A stretch of 12,034 nucleotides of DNA, taken from the NCBI GenBank assembly GCA_020029455.1, contig JAIBJH010000059.1, forward strand, positions 1 to 12,034, read 5' to 3'. Origin of the DNA: Hyphomicrobiales bacterium (GTDB lineage Bacteria > Pseudomonadota > Alphaproteobacteria > Rhizobiales > Aestuariivirgaceae). Made by a program: the position numbers and the translations under genes. Under the pieces are notes generated by a model. The model was not told the DNA's origin. It saw only the letters and a program-made list of their open reading frames with translations, and searched no databases. Every line of letters starts with the position of its first letter. The stretch's first letter is position 1. This document shows positions 1-6,496 of this stretch, one piece after another.

Positions 1-11
1 CTGCAATGTGG

Positions 12-97
12 TGGTGCCCCTGGAGGGACTTGAACCCCCACGCCCTTGCGAGCAACAGATTTTGAGTCTGCCGCGTCTACCATTCCGCCACAGGGGC
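12..97 (-). tRNA. tRNA-Leu (anticodon CAA)
   Basis: On the minus strand the segment folds as a class II tRNA with a 7-bp acceptor stem (GCCCCTG with CAGGGGC), an A discriminator and an encoded CCA at 14-12. The anticodon stem GCAGA/TCTGT encloses the loop CTCAAAA, so the anticodon is CAA and it reads UUG leucine codons. A long variable arm (around TTGCTCGCAAGGGCG) and a T arm containing GTTCAAGTC are present, as expected for tRNA-Leu. Length is 86 nt including CCA. Confidence 0.96.
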
Positions 98-111
98 CTC
101 ATCGGGGGCTT

Positions 112-140
112 CGCTTAGGCGGCAGGGCTTGCGCCGTCAA
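112..140 (-). promoter_or_regulatory. Probable promoter of the tRNA-Leu gene
   Basis: On the minus strand a TTGACG -35 element (140-135) is followed after exactly 17 bases by TAAGCG (117-112). Transcription would begin about 8 bases before the tRNA 5' end at 97. The -35 is close to consensus and the -10 is mediocre. The position just upstream of a stable RNA gene supports the reading, but it is inferred from sequence only. Confidence 0.45.
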
Positions 141-178
141 CGGCAAATGAGCTTAAGCAAAACCTCATGAATATCGGC

Positions 179-601
179 ATGATTCGCATCGCCCCGTCGC
201 TCGTAATCGACAGCGCGGACATCGAGGAATCCTTCATGCGCGCCTCGGGTCCCGGCGGGCAGAATGTGAACAAGGTGTCGAGTGCGGTGGAACTTCGCTT
301 CAATGTCGCAAAGGCGGCGCTGCCGGATTTTGCGCGCGAACGGCTGCGTGTTGTGGCAGGCCGGCAGCTGACGCAGGCGGGCGAGCTTGTCATCACGGCG
401 CAGACACATCGCAGCCAGGAACGCAACCGCGATGAGGCGCTGAAGAAACTTGTGGCGCTTTTGCGCAAGGCGCTGGTGCGGCCAAAGAAACGCATTGCAA
501 CGAGGCCGACGAAGGCATCGAAGCAGCGGCGGCTGGAAGGCAAGGCGCGGCGCAGCAAAACAAAGACCTTGCGGCAGAGCAAACCCACACTGGATTATTG
601 A
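179..601 (+). CDS. arfB: Alternative ribosome-rescue factor ArfB (peptidyl-tRNA hydrolase, YaeJ family)
   Basis: This small class-I release-factor-like protein (140 aa) hydrolyses peptidyl-tRNA on ribosomes stalled without a stop codon. The sequence shows the catalytic loop ASGPGGQNVNKV, with GGQ at about residues 26-28, and a C-terminal tail very rich in Lys and Arg (about residues 100-135). In known ArfB that tail enters the empty mRNA channel. It lacks the codon-recognition domain of RF1/RF2, as the family does. The start at 179 (MIRIAP) aligns with the E. coli YaeJ start (MIVIS). An ATG 12 bases upstream at 167 is in frame and possible, and neither has a clear Shine-Dalgarno. The stop at 599-601 nearly abuts the next gene, suggesting a co-transcribed run with the membrane protein and dsbB. 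Confidence 0.9.
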   Translation: MIRIAPSLVIDSADIEESFMRASGPGGQNVNKVSSAVELRFNVAKAALPDFARERLRVVAGRQLTQAGELVITAQTHRSQERNRDEALKKLVALLRKALVRPKKRIATRPTKASKQRRLEGKARRSKTKTLRQSKPTLDY

Positions 602-603
602 GA

Positions 604-1212
604 ATGCTGCGCACACTTTATGACTGGACACTTTCGCTCGCCGCGCGCCGAAGCGCGGAGTGGTGGCTCGCTTTCATCGCCTTCATCGAAAGTTCGATCT
701 TCCTCGTTCCGGCCGATGTGCTGTTCCTGCCCATGGCGCTGGCAAGGCCGCAACGCGCCTACCGCTATGCATTGGTTGCCACAACAGCATCGGTGCTGGG
801 CGGGATCGCCGGATACTTTGTCGGCTATCTTGCTTTCGAGACTGTCGCGAGGCCGGTTCTGGAATTCTATGGCAAGCTTGAAACTTTTGAGCAGCTCAAG
901 GCCTGTGCCAGCACAGAAACGCTTCTCCTGTTCCTCACCACCTCCGGGCTTGCCCATCTGCCGCCCATCAAGGTGGTGACGATCCTTGCCGGTGTAGCGC
1001 AAATCAGCTTTACGCTTTTTTTTGTGTCCTGCATCGTGTTCAGGGGCGCGCGTTTCTTTGCACTGGCCTTTGCGCTCCGGCGCTGGGGCGAGCCGATCAA
1101 GGCCTTCATCGAGAAACGCCTGGGGCTGATTGCCGCGCTCATTGCGGCAGCGCTGATCGCGCTATATTTCGTCTTTAAGTATCTTGGACAGTCCGGATCC
1201 TTCTCATGCTGA
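604..1212 (+). CDS. YqaA/DedA-type inner-membrane protein (VTT/SNARE-associated family)
   Basis: A 202-residue polytopic membrane protein. The N-terminal region LYDWTLSLAARRSAEWWLAF followed by FIESSIFLVPADVLFLPM (residues 27-44) is the characteristic YqaA-type version of the DedA family core. Hydrophobic segments lie at about 20-45, 55-80, 120-145 and 172-192. DedA proteins are linked to lipid-carrier flipping, membrane homeostasis and drug tolerance; the YqaA branch has no firmly assigned substrate. ATG 604 is chosen over the in-frame TTG at 598, which would overlap the arfB stop and add only Met-Arg. The stop overlaps the dsbB start by 7 bases, so the two are probably translated from one message. 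Confidence 0.85.
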   Translation: MLRTLYDWTLSLAARRSAEWWLAFIAFIESSIFLVPADVLFLPMALARPQRAYRYALVATTASVLGGIAGYFVGYLAFETVARPVLEFYGKLETFEQLKACASTETLLLFLTTSGLAHLPPIKVVTILAGVAQISFTLFFVSCIVFRGARFFALAFALRRWGEPIKAFIEKRLGLIAALIAAALIALYFVFKYLGQSGSFSC

Positions 1213-1664
1213 ACTCACTCACTGCAAAGCAGACCGCTTATCTCATCGCCGCCGTGCTTTTCGCCACCATCGCGGGCGCGTGGATTTTCCAGTTCATGGG
1301 CTATGAGCCCTGCGACCTCTGCTACAAACAGCGCTGGGGATATTACGTGGGCATTCCGCTGGCGCTTGCCACAGGGTTTGCGGGACCGCGCGCGCTGAAG
1401 CCCGGTCTTTATCTTCTGGCGTTGATCCTGGCAGCCAATGCCATTTTCGGCGTCTATCATTCAGGCGTGGAATGGAAGTGGTGGGAGGGGCCAACAACCT
1501 GCGGCGCGGGAGGGCTTTCCGGCGGGCTTCCCGATCTCAGCAAGCCAGCGGTTCTGTGCAATGAAGCGGCGATCCGTATTCTTGGTTTGTCGCTTGCAGG
1601 ATGGAACGCGGTGATCTCCGCGGCGCTCTGCGCGCTGGCCCTGATGGGCGCAAGGAAATCCTAG
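1206..1664 (+). CDS. dsbB: Disulfide bond formation protein B (DsbB family)
   Basis: A quinone-linked inner-membrane oxidase that re-oxidises a periplasmic DsbA-type thiol oxidase. The 152-residue protein has the periplasmic CxxC pair C36-D-L-C39 just after the first membrane helix, followed by the conserved YKQRW. A second Cys pair, C99 and C118, lies in the loop between helices 3 and 4, after the family-typical GVEWKWWEGP. Four hydrophobic segments are visible (about 11-30, 44-58, 66-84, 123-148). All four catalytic cysteines are present, so it should be active. It is slightly shorter than E. coli DsbB. The start lies within the end of the preceding gene. Its stop is one base from the convergent HNH gene. 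Confidence 0.92.
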   Translation: MLNSLTAKQTAYLIAAVLFATIAGAWIFQFMGYEPCDLCYKQRWGYYVGIPLALATGFAGPRALKPGLYLLALILAANAIFGVYHSGVEWKWWEGPTTCGAGGLSGGLPDLSKPAVLCNEAAIRILGLSLAGWNAVISAALCALALMGARKS

Positions 1665-1665
1665 A

Positions 1666-2226
1666 TTACGGTTCGAGTTCCGTATCCCAGTAGAGATAAT
1701 CCATCCAGCTTTGGTGCAGGTAGTTGGGCGGGAAGAGCCGGCCATTGGCGTGAAGCTGGTTCACTGTCGGGCAATAGGGCTTCTGGCGTGGAAACATCTT
1801 TGCTTCGTGCGGCAATGCTCCGCCCTTGGTGAGATTGCAGGGCGAGCAGGCGGTGACGACGTTGGTCCAGGTGGTCTGGCCGCCCTTGGAACGCGGCACC
1901 ACATGATCGAAGGTCAGGTCATCGTGATCACCGCAATATTGGCAGGAGAACTTGTCGCGCAGAAAAACGTTGAACCTGGTGAAGGCGGGATGGCGAGAGG
2001 GCTTCACATAGGTCTTGAGGGAGACAACGCTGGGCAGGCGGAACTCGGTGGTCGGGCTTCTCACCACACGGTCATATTCGGAGACGATGTTAACGCGCTC
2101 GAGGAAGACGGCCTTGAGGCTGTCCTGCCAGCTCCATAGCGACAAGGGATAGTAGCTCAAGGGCCGGAAATCGGCATTGAGGACGAGGGCAGGACAGGCT
2201 TCTGGCGCAAGGGCCGAGTGGTACAT
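1666..2226 (-). CDS. HNH endonuclease family protein
   Basis: A 186-residue protein. The C-terminal half carries a zinc-clamped HNH (beta-beta-alpha metal) fold: C95-Q-Y-C98, then FDHVVP with D107-H108, RSKGG, N122, and C127-S-P-C130-N. Both CxxC knuckles and the DH pair are intact, so nuclease chemistry is likely. The N-terminal ~85 residues (LVLNADFRPLSYYPLSLWSW) match the conserved lead-in of a stand-alone HNH family found in many bacteria, whose target is not established. ATG 2226 is preferred over GTG 2229 because GGAG at 2236-2233 sits 5 bases before the ATG but only 2 before the GTG. It lies downstream of the DNA glycosylase on the same strand, but has its own candidate promoter. Confidence 0.9.
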   Translation of the reverse strand: MYHSALAPEACPALVLNADFRPLSYYPLSLWSWQDSLKAVFLERVNIVSEYDRVVRSPTTEFRLPSVVSLKTYVKPSRHPAFTRFNVFLRDKFSCQYCGDHDDLTFDHVVPRSKGGQTTWTNVVTACSPCNLTKGGALPHEAKMFPRQKPYCPTVNQLHANGRLFPPNYLHQSWMDYLYWDTELEP

Positions 2227-2247
2227 CACGTCTCCGTACTGATACTT

Positions 2248-2275
2248 AATATAACGGGTGCGACGGCCCTGTGAA
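2248..2275 (-). promoter_or_regulatory. Candidate promoter for the HNH gene
   Basis: In the 55-base gap behind the glycosylase, the minus strand has TTCACA (2275-2270), a 16-base spacer and TATATT (2253-2248). Transcription would start near 2241, just before the GGAG ribosome-binding site at 2236-2233. The match is fair and unverified. If real, it lets the HNH gene be expressed apart from the glycosylase. Confidence 0.4.
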
Positions 2276-2281
2276 TAGGCA

Positions 2282-2923
2282 TTATTTCGCCTGGGGAATC
2301 TGCTTCAAGCCCCGGTAATGGCTCCACAAAAGGCGGGCCGCAACGGCGCGCCAGGGCTGCCATTTGCGCGAGAGCTCATGGAGCCTCTTGGCGTCGGGGC
2401 GGGCGCGCAGGCGAAAGAGGTTTTGGGCCGCCGCCTGCAGCGCCAGATCACCCACCGGAAAGACATCGGGCCGGAGCATGGATGACAGGAGATAGATATC
2501 GGCAGACCAGGGACCGATGCCGGGAAGGCCGAGGAGGGCTTTTCGCGCCTCTTCGTCCGGGTGGCGATGCAGCACGGAACAGAGATGCGGATTATCGGCG
2601 AAGGCGGTGGCGATGCCCTTGAAGCTTTTGACCTTGGCATTGGAGAGGCCGAGGGCGAGGAGATCGGTGTTACTTGCGGCAAGAACAGCGCCGGCGGTGA
2701 GAGGTGAGAGATGCGCTTCGAGGCGCAGCCAGATGGCGCGGGCGGCAGCGAGGGAGAGGAATTGCTCGGTGACGATCATCAGCAGGCCGTGAAGTCCTTC
2801 CTCGCCGCGGCGGAGCGATGGCAGGCCGTGAGAATCGACGATTGCGCGGAAGCGTTTCTCGGCGCGGCAAAGATCATCAACCGCGTTTGCGATTGCGGCG
2901 TCGGTGAGTGGTTGCGTGGACAG
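2282..2923 (-). CDS. DNA-3-methyladenine glycosylase II-like (AlkA/HhH-GPD family), probable CTG start
   Basis: A base-excision glycosylase of 213 residues that would remove alkylated purines from DNA. It has the helix-hairpin-helix LPGIGPWSA at about 133-141 and the catalytic Asp in PVGDLALQ at about residue 159, the order expected for the HhH-GPD superfamily. The first ATG (2779) would begin inside the fold and leave only 165 aa. The same frame stays open upstream to a TAG at 2992-2990 and encodes a family-like N terminus, including LPSLRRGEEGLHGLL directly before MIVTEQFLSLAAA. No ATG, GTG or TTG occurs in that extension. A CTG at 2923-2921 is preceded by AAGGAG (2935-2930) with a 6-base spacer, so I place the start there. 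It diverges from gluQ. Confidence 0.85.
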   Translation of the reverse strand: MSTQPLTDAAIANAVDDLCRAEKRFRAIVDSHGLPSLRRGEEGLHGLLMIVTEQFLSLAAARAIWLRLEAHLSPLTAGAVLAASNTDLLALGLSNAKVKSFKGIATAFADNPHLCSVLHRHPDEEARKALLGLPGIGPWSADIYLLSSMLRPDVFPVGDLALQAAAQNLFRLRARPDAKRLHELSRKWQPWRAVAARLLWSHYRGLKQIPQAK

Positions 2924-2929
2924 CCTGTG

Positions 2930-2935
2930 CTCCTT
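2930..2935 (-). promoter_or_regulatory. Shine-Dalgarno deciding a CTG start of the glycosylase
   Basis: AAGGAG on the minus strand, followed by six bases (CACAGG) and then CTG. It is the only strong ribosome-binding site in the stretch that could serve the full-length glycosylase frame, which has no conventional start codon upstream of the internal ATG at 2779. Confidence 0.6.
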
Positions 2936-3028
2936 CTTGCTTGGCGCATCTTTCGCTTCGCAGGCAATTCCACCTGCTCGCCCGATGCGCTAGGCATGAG
3001 TTAAAGCAGTAATGAACGATTGCAAGTG

Positions 3029-3817
3029 ATGGCGACACCCGTTTTCAGATTCGCACCAAGCCCAAATGGGCGGCTGCATCTCGGCCATGCCTATTCGGCG
3101 CTGCTCAATGAGAAAATGGCGCGGGAGACGGGCGGGAGGCTTCTCTTACGCATTGAAGACACGGATGTGACACGGAGCCGGCGGGAATTTGTTGATGGTA
3201 TCTTTGAGGATTTGCGCTGGCTCGGCATCAGCTGGGAAGAGCCGGTGCGCATTCAGAGCGGGCACTTCGGTGACTATGAGCGCGAATTGCAAAGGCTGTG
3301 GCAGATGGGTGCTGTTTATCCCTGCTTTTGTTCGCGCAGCCTCGCGAAGACATTGCCCACGCGCGATCCTGAAGGTCAGCCGCATTATGCGGGAACATGC
3401 AGAAGCATCTGGCGCGAAGAAGCGGAAGCGCGCATGGCGAAAGGCGAGCCCTTTGGCTGGCGGCTCAAGACAGAAAGCGATGCGTCTATGTGGGGCGATG
3501 CGATGATTTCAAAGCGTGGCACCGGCTCAAGCTATCATATCGCGGTTGTGACCGATGACGCGTTGCAGGGTGTGACCCATGTGGTGCGTGGGCGTGATAT
3601 CGAGCCTGCCACACCGCTGCACATGCAGCTGCAGCGGTTGCTGGGATTTCCGACGCCGCACTATCACCATCACGATCTCATTCGTGATGAAGTGGGTGAA
3701 AAACTTTCCAAGAGCAAGAAAAGTGTTTCGCTCTTGGAGTTGCGGGCGCAAGGCGTGACGGCGGAAGAGGTGAGGGAGAGGCTGGGGTTTCCTTCAATTC
3801 TCCATGGGCCGGCCTGA
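3029..3817 (+). CDS. gluQ: Glutamyl-Q tRNA(Asp) synthetase
   Basis: A 262-residue paralogue of the glutamyl-tRNA synthetase catalytic core that lacks the anticodon-binding domain. It activates glutamate and attaches it to queuosine in the wobble position of tRNA-Asp. Visible motifs are FRFAPSPNGRLHLGH (HIGH-type motif, H17-H20), RIEDTD near residues 41-46, the zinc ligands C99, C101, Y120 and C124, and an intact KLSKS at about 225-229. Length fits GluQ (about 260-310) rather than GltX (about 470). ATG 3029 gives MATPVFRFAPSPNG; an in-frame GTG one codon upstream and a TTG at 3020 are less likely. No obvious Shine-Dalgarno is seen. It diverges from the glycosylase, and the gap at 2924-3028 shows no strong promoter in either direction. 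Confidence 0.95.
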   Translation: MATPVFRFAPSPNGRLHLGHAYSALLNEKMARETGGRLLLRIEDTDVTRSRREFVDGIFEDLRWLGISWEEPVRIQSGHFGDYERELQRLWQMGAVYPCFCSRSLAKTLPTRDPEGQPHYAGTCRSIWREEAEARMAKGEPFGWRLKTESDASMWGDAMISKRGTGSSYHIAVVTDDALQGVTHVVRGRDIEPATPLHMQLQRLLGFPTPHYHHHDLIRDEVGEKLSKSKKSVSLLELRAQGVTAEEVRERLGFPSILHGPA

Positions 3818-3825
3818 CCGGCCCA
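3805..3825. terminator. Perfect hairpin spanning the gluQ stop codon
   Basis: TGGGCCGG (3805-3812) and CCGGCCCA (3818-3825) form a perfect 8-bp stem around a 5-base loop containing the gluQ TGA. There is no T-tract, so it is a weak intrinsic terminator candidate. It could instead block exonucleases at the mRNA 3' end. A second, weaker pairing ACCCAG/CTGGGT (3825-3830 with 3844-3849) follows. Confidence 0.4.
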
Positions 3826-3860
3826 CCCAGCGCAAAAGAGAGTCTGGGTCGGCTGGTTGA

Positions 3861-3879
3861 TCCCGGATCAAGTCCGGGA
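3861..3879. repeat. Intergenic palindrome TCCCGGA-N5-TCCGGGA
   Basis: A 7-bp perfect inverted repeat with loop TCAAG, between the convergent ends of gluQ and the SDHAF4-like gene. Its core (GATCCCGGATCAAGTCCGGGA) resembles a palindrome I recall as dispersed between genes in many alphaproteobacterial genomes. Only one copy is in this window, so its dispersed nature cannot be shown here. It could act as a two-way terminator. Confidence 0.5.
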
Positions 3880-3898
3880 CGCCGATGGAGAGTAAGGG

Positions 3899-4063
3899 CT
3901 AGAAATCCGAAGCGATGCCGTTCTTCTCCCAGTCGCCATAACGGGTGGGTTCGGGGCCATCGCGGCCGCCTATTTCTTTCGGAAGTTCGCCCTCTTTTTT
4001 CGCGCGGCGGCGGGTTTCGGCTTCGGCCAGCGCCCGTTCCGCCTCGGGTGAAAGTTTTTTCAT
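3899..4063 (-). CDS. DUF1674 / SDHAF4-like small protein (succinate dehydrogenase assembly factor 4 homologue)
   Basis: A 54-residue protein made of a charged helix (KKLSPEAERALAEAETRRRA) followed by the family signature EIGGRDGPEPTRYGDWEKNGIASDF type, here split at residues about 30-54. In mitochondria SDHAF4 binds the flavinylated SdhA subunit and protects it before complex II is assembled; the bacterial homologues are presumed to act likewise. No sdh genes are in the window. The start is uncertain: ATG 4063 gives the compact form, while ATG 4105 would add 14 residues (MLEKLGIAVANCKK) and begin only 15 bases from the divergent htpX start. Neither has a strong ribosome-binding site. The same frame stays open upstream (to about 4453), antisense to htpX, but that part is not like the family. 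Confidence 0.85.
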   Translation of the reverse strand: MKKLSPEAERALAEAETRRRAKKEGELPKEIGGRDGPEPTRYGDWEKNGIASDF

Positions 4064-4119
4064 CTTCTTGCAGTTTGCCACGGCGATCCCCAATTTCTCA
4101 AGCATCTGCGGAGGGTTCG

Positions 4120-5022
4120 ATGAACTATGCCAAGACCGGACTTCTGATGGCGGGCCTGACAGGCCTTTTCCTCGCATTCGGCTATCTGATCGGGCGCGAG
4201 ACAGGCTTGTTGCTGGCGCTGGCTTTTGCGGTGGCGACAAACCTCTTTGCCTATTGGAATGCCGACAAGATGGTGCTGCGCATGGCGGGTGCGCGTGAGG
4301 CAAACCCTTCGGAAGCGCCCGAGCTTCATGCGCTGGTGCGGCGCTTGGCGGAGAACGCCAATCTGCCGATGCCAAAGATCTATACCATCGACAATCCGCA
4401 GCCCAATGCCTTTGCCACGGGGCGCAATCCGGAAAATGCCGCCGTTGCCGCAACGACGGGCCTGCTTCGTTATCTCAACACGGATGAAGTCGAGGGCGTG
4501 ATGGCCCACGAGCTCGCCCATGTGAAGAACCGCGACACGCTGATCATGGCGATGACGGCGACGATTGCCGGCGCCATTTCCATGCTCGCCAATTTTTCGC
4601 TGTTCATGCCGCGCGACCGCAATGCGCCGATGGGTGGCTTTGCCGCTATCCTTCTCATGCTGCTGGCGCCGCTTGGCGCGATGATCGTGCAGATGGCGAT
4701 CAGCCGCACCCGCGAATATGCCGCCGACCGCATGGGGGCGGAGATTTCAGGAAAGCCCTTGGCGCTGGCTTCGGCGCTTTCCCGCATTGAGCAGGCGGCG
4801 CATCAAATTCCCAATGAAGCGGTGGAGCGCAATCCGGCCATGGCGCACCTCTTCATCATCAATCCGCTCTCGGGTGCGCGCATGGACAATCTCTTTTCCA
4901 CGCATCCGGCGACGGCTAACCGTATCGCGGCGCTGCAGGCCATGACGGGCGAAGGCTTTGCGCAGAACGATGCGGCGCGCGGACCATGGAATGCGGAACC
5001 TTCGAAAGGGCCGTGGGGGTAA
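4120..5022 (+). CDS. htpX: Membrane-bound zinc metalloprotease HtpX (M48B)
   Basis: A 300-residue inner-membrane protease for quality control of misfolded membrane proteins, partly overlapping FtsH in role. The zinc site is visible as H130-E-L-A-H134 followed by the third ligand E199 in SRTREYAADRMGAE. Two hydrophobic segments at about 5-24 and 27-46 precede the catalytic domain, and two more lie at about 141-162 and 173-194. The C-terminal THPATANRIAAL is also typical. ATG 4120 is chosen because GGAGG (4110-4114) lies 5 bases upstream; the frame extends to 4048 but that part overlaps the divergent small gene and is not family-like. Length fits the family (about 280-320). Confidence 0.96.
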   Translation: MNYAKTGLLMAGLTGLFLAFGYLIGRETGLLLALAFAVATNLFAYWNADKMVLRMAGAREANPSEAPELHALVRRLAENANLPMPKIYTIDNPQPNAFATGRNPENAAVAATTGLLRYLNTDEVEGVMAHELAHVKNRDTLIMAMTATIAGAISMLANFSLFMPRDRNAPMGGFAAILLMLLAPLGAMIVQMAISRTREYAADRMGAEISGKPLALASALSRIEQAAHQIPNEAVERNPAMAHLFIINPLSGARMDNLFSTHPATANRIAALQAMTGEGFAQNDAARGPWNAEPSKGPWG

Positions 5023-5031
5023 TTGTACTTC

Positions 5032-5129
5032 CGTCACCCCTGCCCCCGCCTCCGCGAGGGCAGGCTACGGCAGGGGTCCCGCTTTTCTCGATTCAAATAA
5101 GCGGGATGCCCGCCTGCGCGGGCATGACG
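5032..5129. repeat. Composite intergenic repeat with three hairpins (REP/MITE-like)
   Basis: Between the convergent htpX and hpt genes, CGTCA (5032-5036) and TGACG (5125-5129) bound three successive inverted repeats. These are ACCCCTGCC/GGCAGGGGT (5036-5044 with 5069-5077), TCCCGCTT/AAGCGGGA (5077-5084 with 5099-5106) and TGCCCGC/GCGGGCA (5107-5113 with 5118-5124, loop CTGC). No ORF of its own is seen. The last module resembles GCCCGCCTGCGCGGGC palindromes that I recall as dispersed in proteobacterial genomes. It fills almost the whole gap and may terminate transcription from both sides. Confidence 0.75.
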
Positions 5130-5137
5130 AAAATTTA

Positions 5138-5695
5138 CTATCCTTTCGGACCCTCAACCACATGGCCGACGAAGGGCAGTTCGCGGAACTGATGGGCCAT
5201 GTCCATGCCGTAGCCCACGACAAATTTGTCGGGGCATTCGAAGCCCACATGATCGCCCGCGATATTGGCAGCTAGGTGCCCCGGCTTGAAAAGCAGCACG
5301 CAGCTTGTGGCGCTTTTTGCTCCTCGAGCCATAATCAGATCCTTGGCGAAGGCGAGGGTGCGACCAGACTCAAGAATGTCATCAACGAGAAGCACGTCGC
5401 GGTCTTTCACATCCGATTCAATGTCACGCAGTACATCGACCTTGCCGGAGGAGCGTGTGCCTTCGCGGTAGCTCGCCAGGATCATGAAATCGACTTCCGG
5501 CGAGAGCCCTGCATGATGCATGGCGCGGATCAGGTCGGCGGCGAAGATGAAACTTCCCTTCAGCACCGGAACGACGAGAAGCCGATGCGGATTTGAGGCG
5601 GCGATTTCTTTTGCGAGGGCGGAGATGCGGGCGTTGATTTCGGCTTCGGAGTAGAGGACGTCGATCACATAGCCGTCGATGTTATGGCGTGTCAT
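5138..5695 (-). CDS. hpt: Hypoxanthine phosphoribosyltransferase
   Basis: A 185-residue cytosolic purine-salvage enzyme that transfers the phosphoribosyl group of PRPP to hypoxanthine, and often guanine. The PRPP-binding loop is VLLVDDILESGRTL at about 101-114. The N-terminal VVPVLKGSFIFAADLIR (about 41-57) is the pyrophosphate-binding region, and KFVVGYGMD near the C terminus is the base-binding region of the HPRT family. ATG 5695 gives MTRHNIDGYVID; the frame runs further upstream without family similarity. Its first 14 bases overlap the end of the zinc-ribbon gene, indicating co-transcription. Confidence 0.94.
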   Translation of the reverse strand: MTRHNIDGYVIDVLYSEAEINARISALAKEIAASNPHRLLVVPVLKGSFIFAADLIRAMHHAGLSPEVDFMILASYREGTRSSGKVDVLRDIESDVKDRDVLLVDDILESGRTLAFAKDLIMARGAKSATSCVLLFKPGHLAANIAGDHVGFECPDKFVVGYGMDMAHQFRELPFVGHVVEGPKG

Positions 5696-6467
5696 TTGTC
5701 TTAGGCGTTGCAGGCAAAGGCGGAAGTACCTTTGCTGCATCAGACCCCAATTCATCAGCCTTCGCAAAGCGAATCTTGAGGTTGTGGGCAAGCTCCGGCG
5801 GAGCCTGGACTCTCGTCACAAAGCCTGTGGTTTCGCCCGCGCGCAGCGGCCTTGCGCCGGTATCAAGGTTCCAAGTGTAGAGCTCCTTGCCACCGGAATC
5901 GAGAAGGGCAAAGCGCAGCCAGGGAATTTTCCGAATGTCGCTATCGACGTTGCTGATCTCGCCTTTGACGGTGAGAATGCGCGCGCCATCGATAAGGGCG
6001 TGCTGGCTTTCAATGCGCCTGATCTCGAGGCCATAGACGTTGATGTTGAGGCCAAGCGCCTCATAGGCCTTGTAGCTGATGGGAGCTGCGGCGACGATGG
6101 TTTCCGGCACCAATGCCGCAGCGGCAATGGGCGAGAAGAAAAAGGCGGTGAAGACAGCCCAGCTTTGCCAGCGGCGGCGCGTAGCGGCGCGTTCGACAGC
6201 AAATTGTGCCTGGGCTTCGCGGGCAAGATCGGCGAGCCTTCTTGCCTCAAATTCCGGGGCATCGTCATGGTCGATGACGCGCTCAATGGTGCGGTCGATC
6301 TTGCGGGGCAGGTTACGGGAGGGCCTATCGATCACGTCGATGGTCTCGACGATCTCGACTTCCGTCCAGCGGTGGCCGCAGGCGCGGCACATGGCCTCAG
6401 CAAGGCCGTTGGCCTCGCGGGGCGACAGGTGATTGCGGCTAGAACAAGTGGGGCAACTGACGATCAT
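5682..6467 (-). CDS. Zinc-ribbon membrane protein (MJ0042-type finger, DUF3426-like C-terminal domain)
   Basis: A 261-residue protein. The N terminus is a CxxC...CxxC zinc ribbon (C5-P-T-C8 and C27-R-A-C30, followed by GHRW), as in MJ0042-type fingers. A charged linker (about 40-98) leads to one membrane helix at about 102-120. The remainder is a beta-rich extracytoplasmic domain (SYKAYEALGLNINVYGLEI onward, with ILTVKGEISN and PWLRFALLDSGGKELYTW), resembling DUF3426/FxLYD-type domains. The finger should face the cytoplasm and the C-terminal domain the periplasm. Function is unknown. It diverges from ftsE across a 102-base region carrying a CtrA-like site and overlaps hpt downstream. Confidence 0.82.
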   Translation of the reverse strand: MIVSCPTCSSRNHLSPREANGLAEAMCRACGHRWTEVEIVETIDVIDRPSRNLPRKIDRTIERVIDHDDAPEFEARRLADLAREAQAQFAVERAATRRRWQSWAVFTAFFFSPIAAAALVPETIVAAAPISYKAYEALGLNINVYGLEIRRIESQHALIDGARILTVKGEISNVDSDIRKIPWLRFALLDSGGKELYTWNLDTGARPLRAGETTGFVTRVQAPPELAHNLKIRFAKADELGSDAAKVLPPLPATPKTNDTP

Positions 6468-6496
6468 GGATTTGCCGCAGCTAACTGCGCTTATGC

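Noticed and set aside
598..603. TTG start for the YqaA-type protein
   Set aside because: It would add only two residues and overlap the arfB stop; ATG 604 matches the usual family N terminus.
1711..2139. Plus-strand open frame opposite the HNH gene
   Set aside because: The HNH motif and both zinc knuckles are on the other strand; this frame has no supporting feature.
2924..3028. LexA or CtrA site in the glycosylase-gluQ divergent region
   Set aside because: The isolated TTAA and GTTC words there lack a partner at the required spacing.
3012..3029. Five-codon open frame (ATG...TGA) sharing the A of the gluQ ATG
   Set aside because: It could be a leader peptide with TGATG coupling, but it has no ribosome-binding site and such short frames arise easily by chance.
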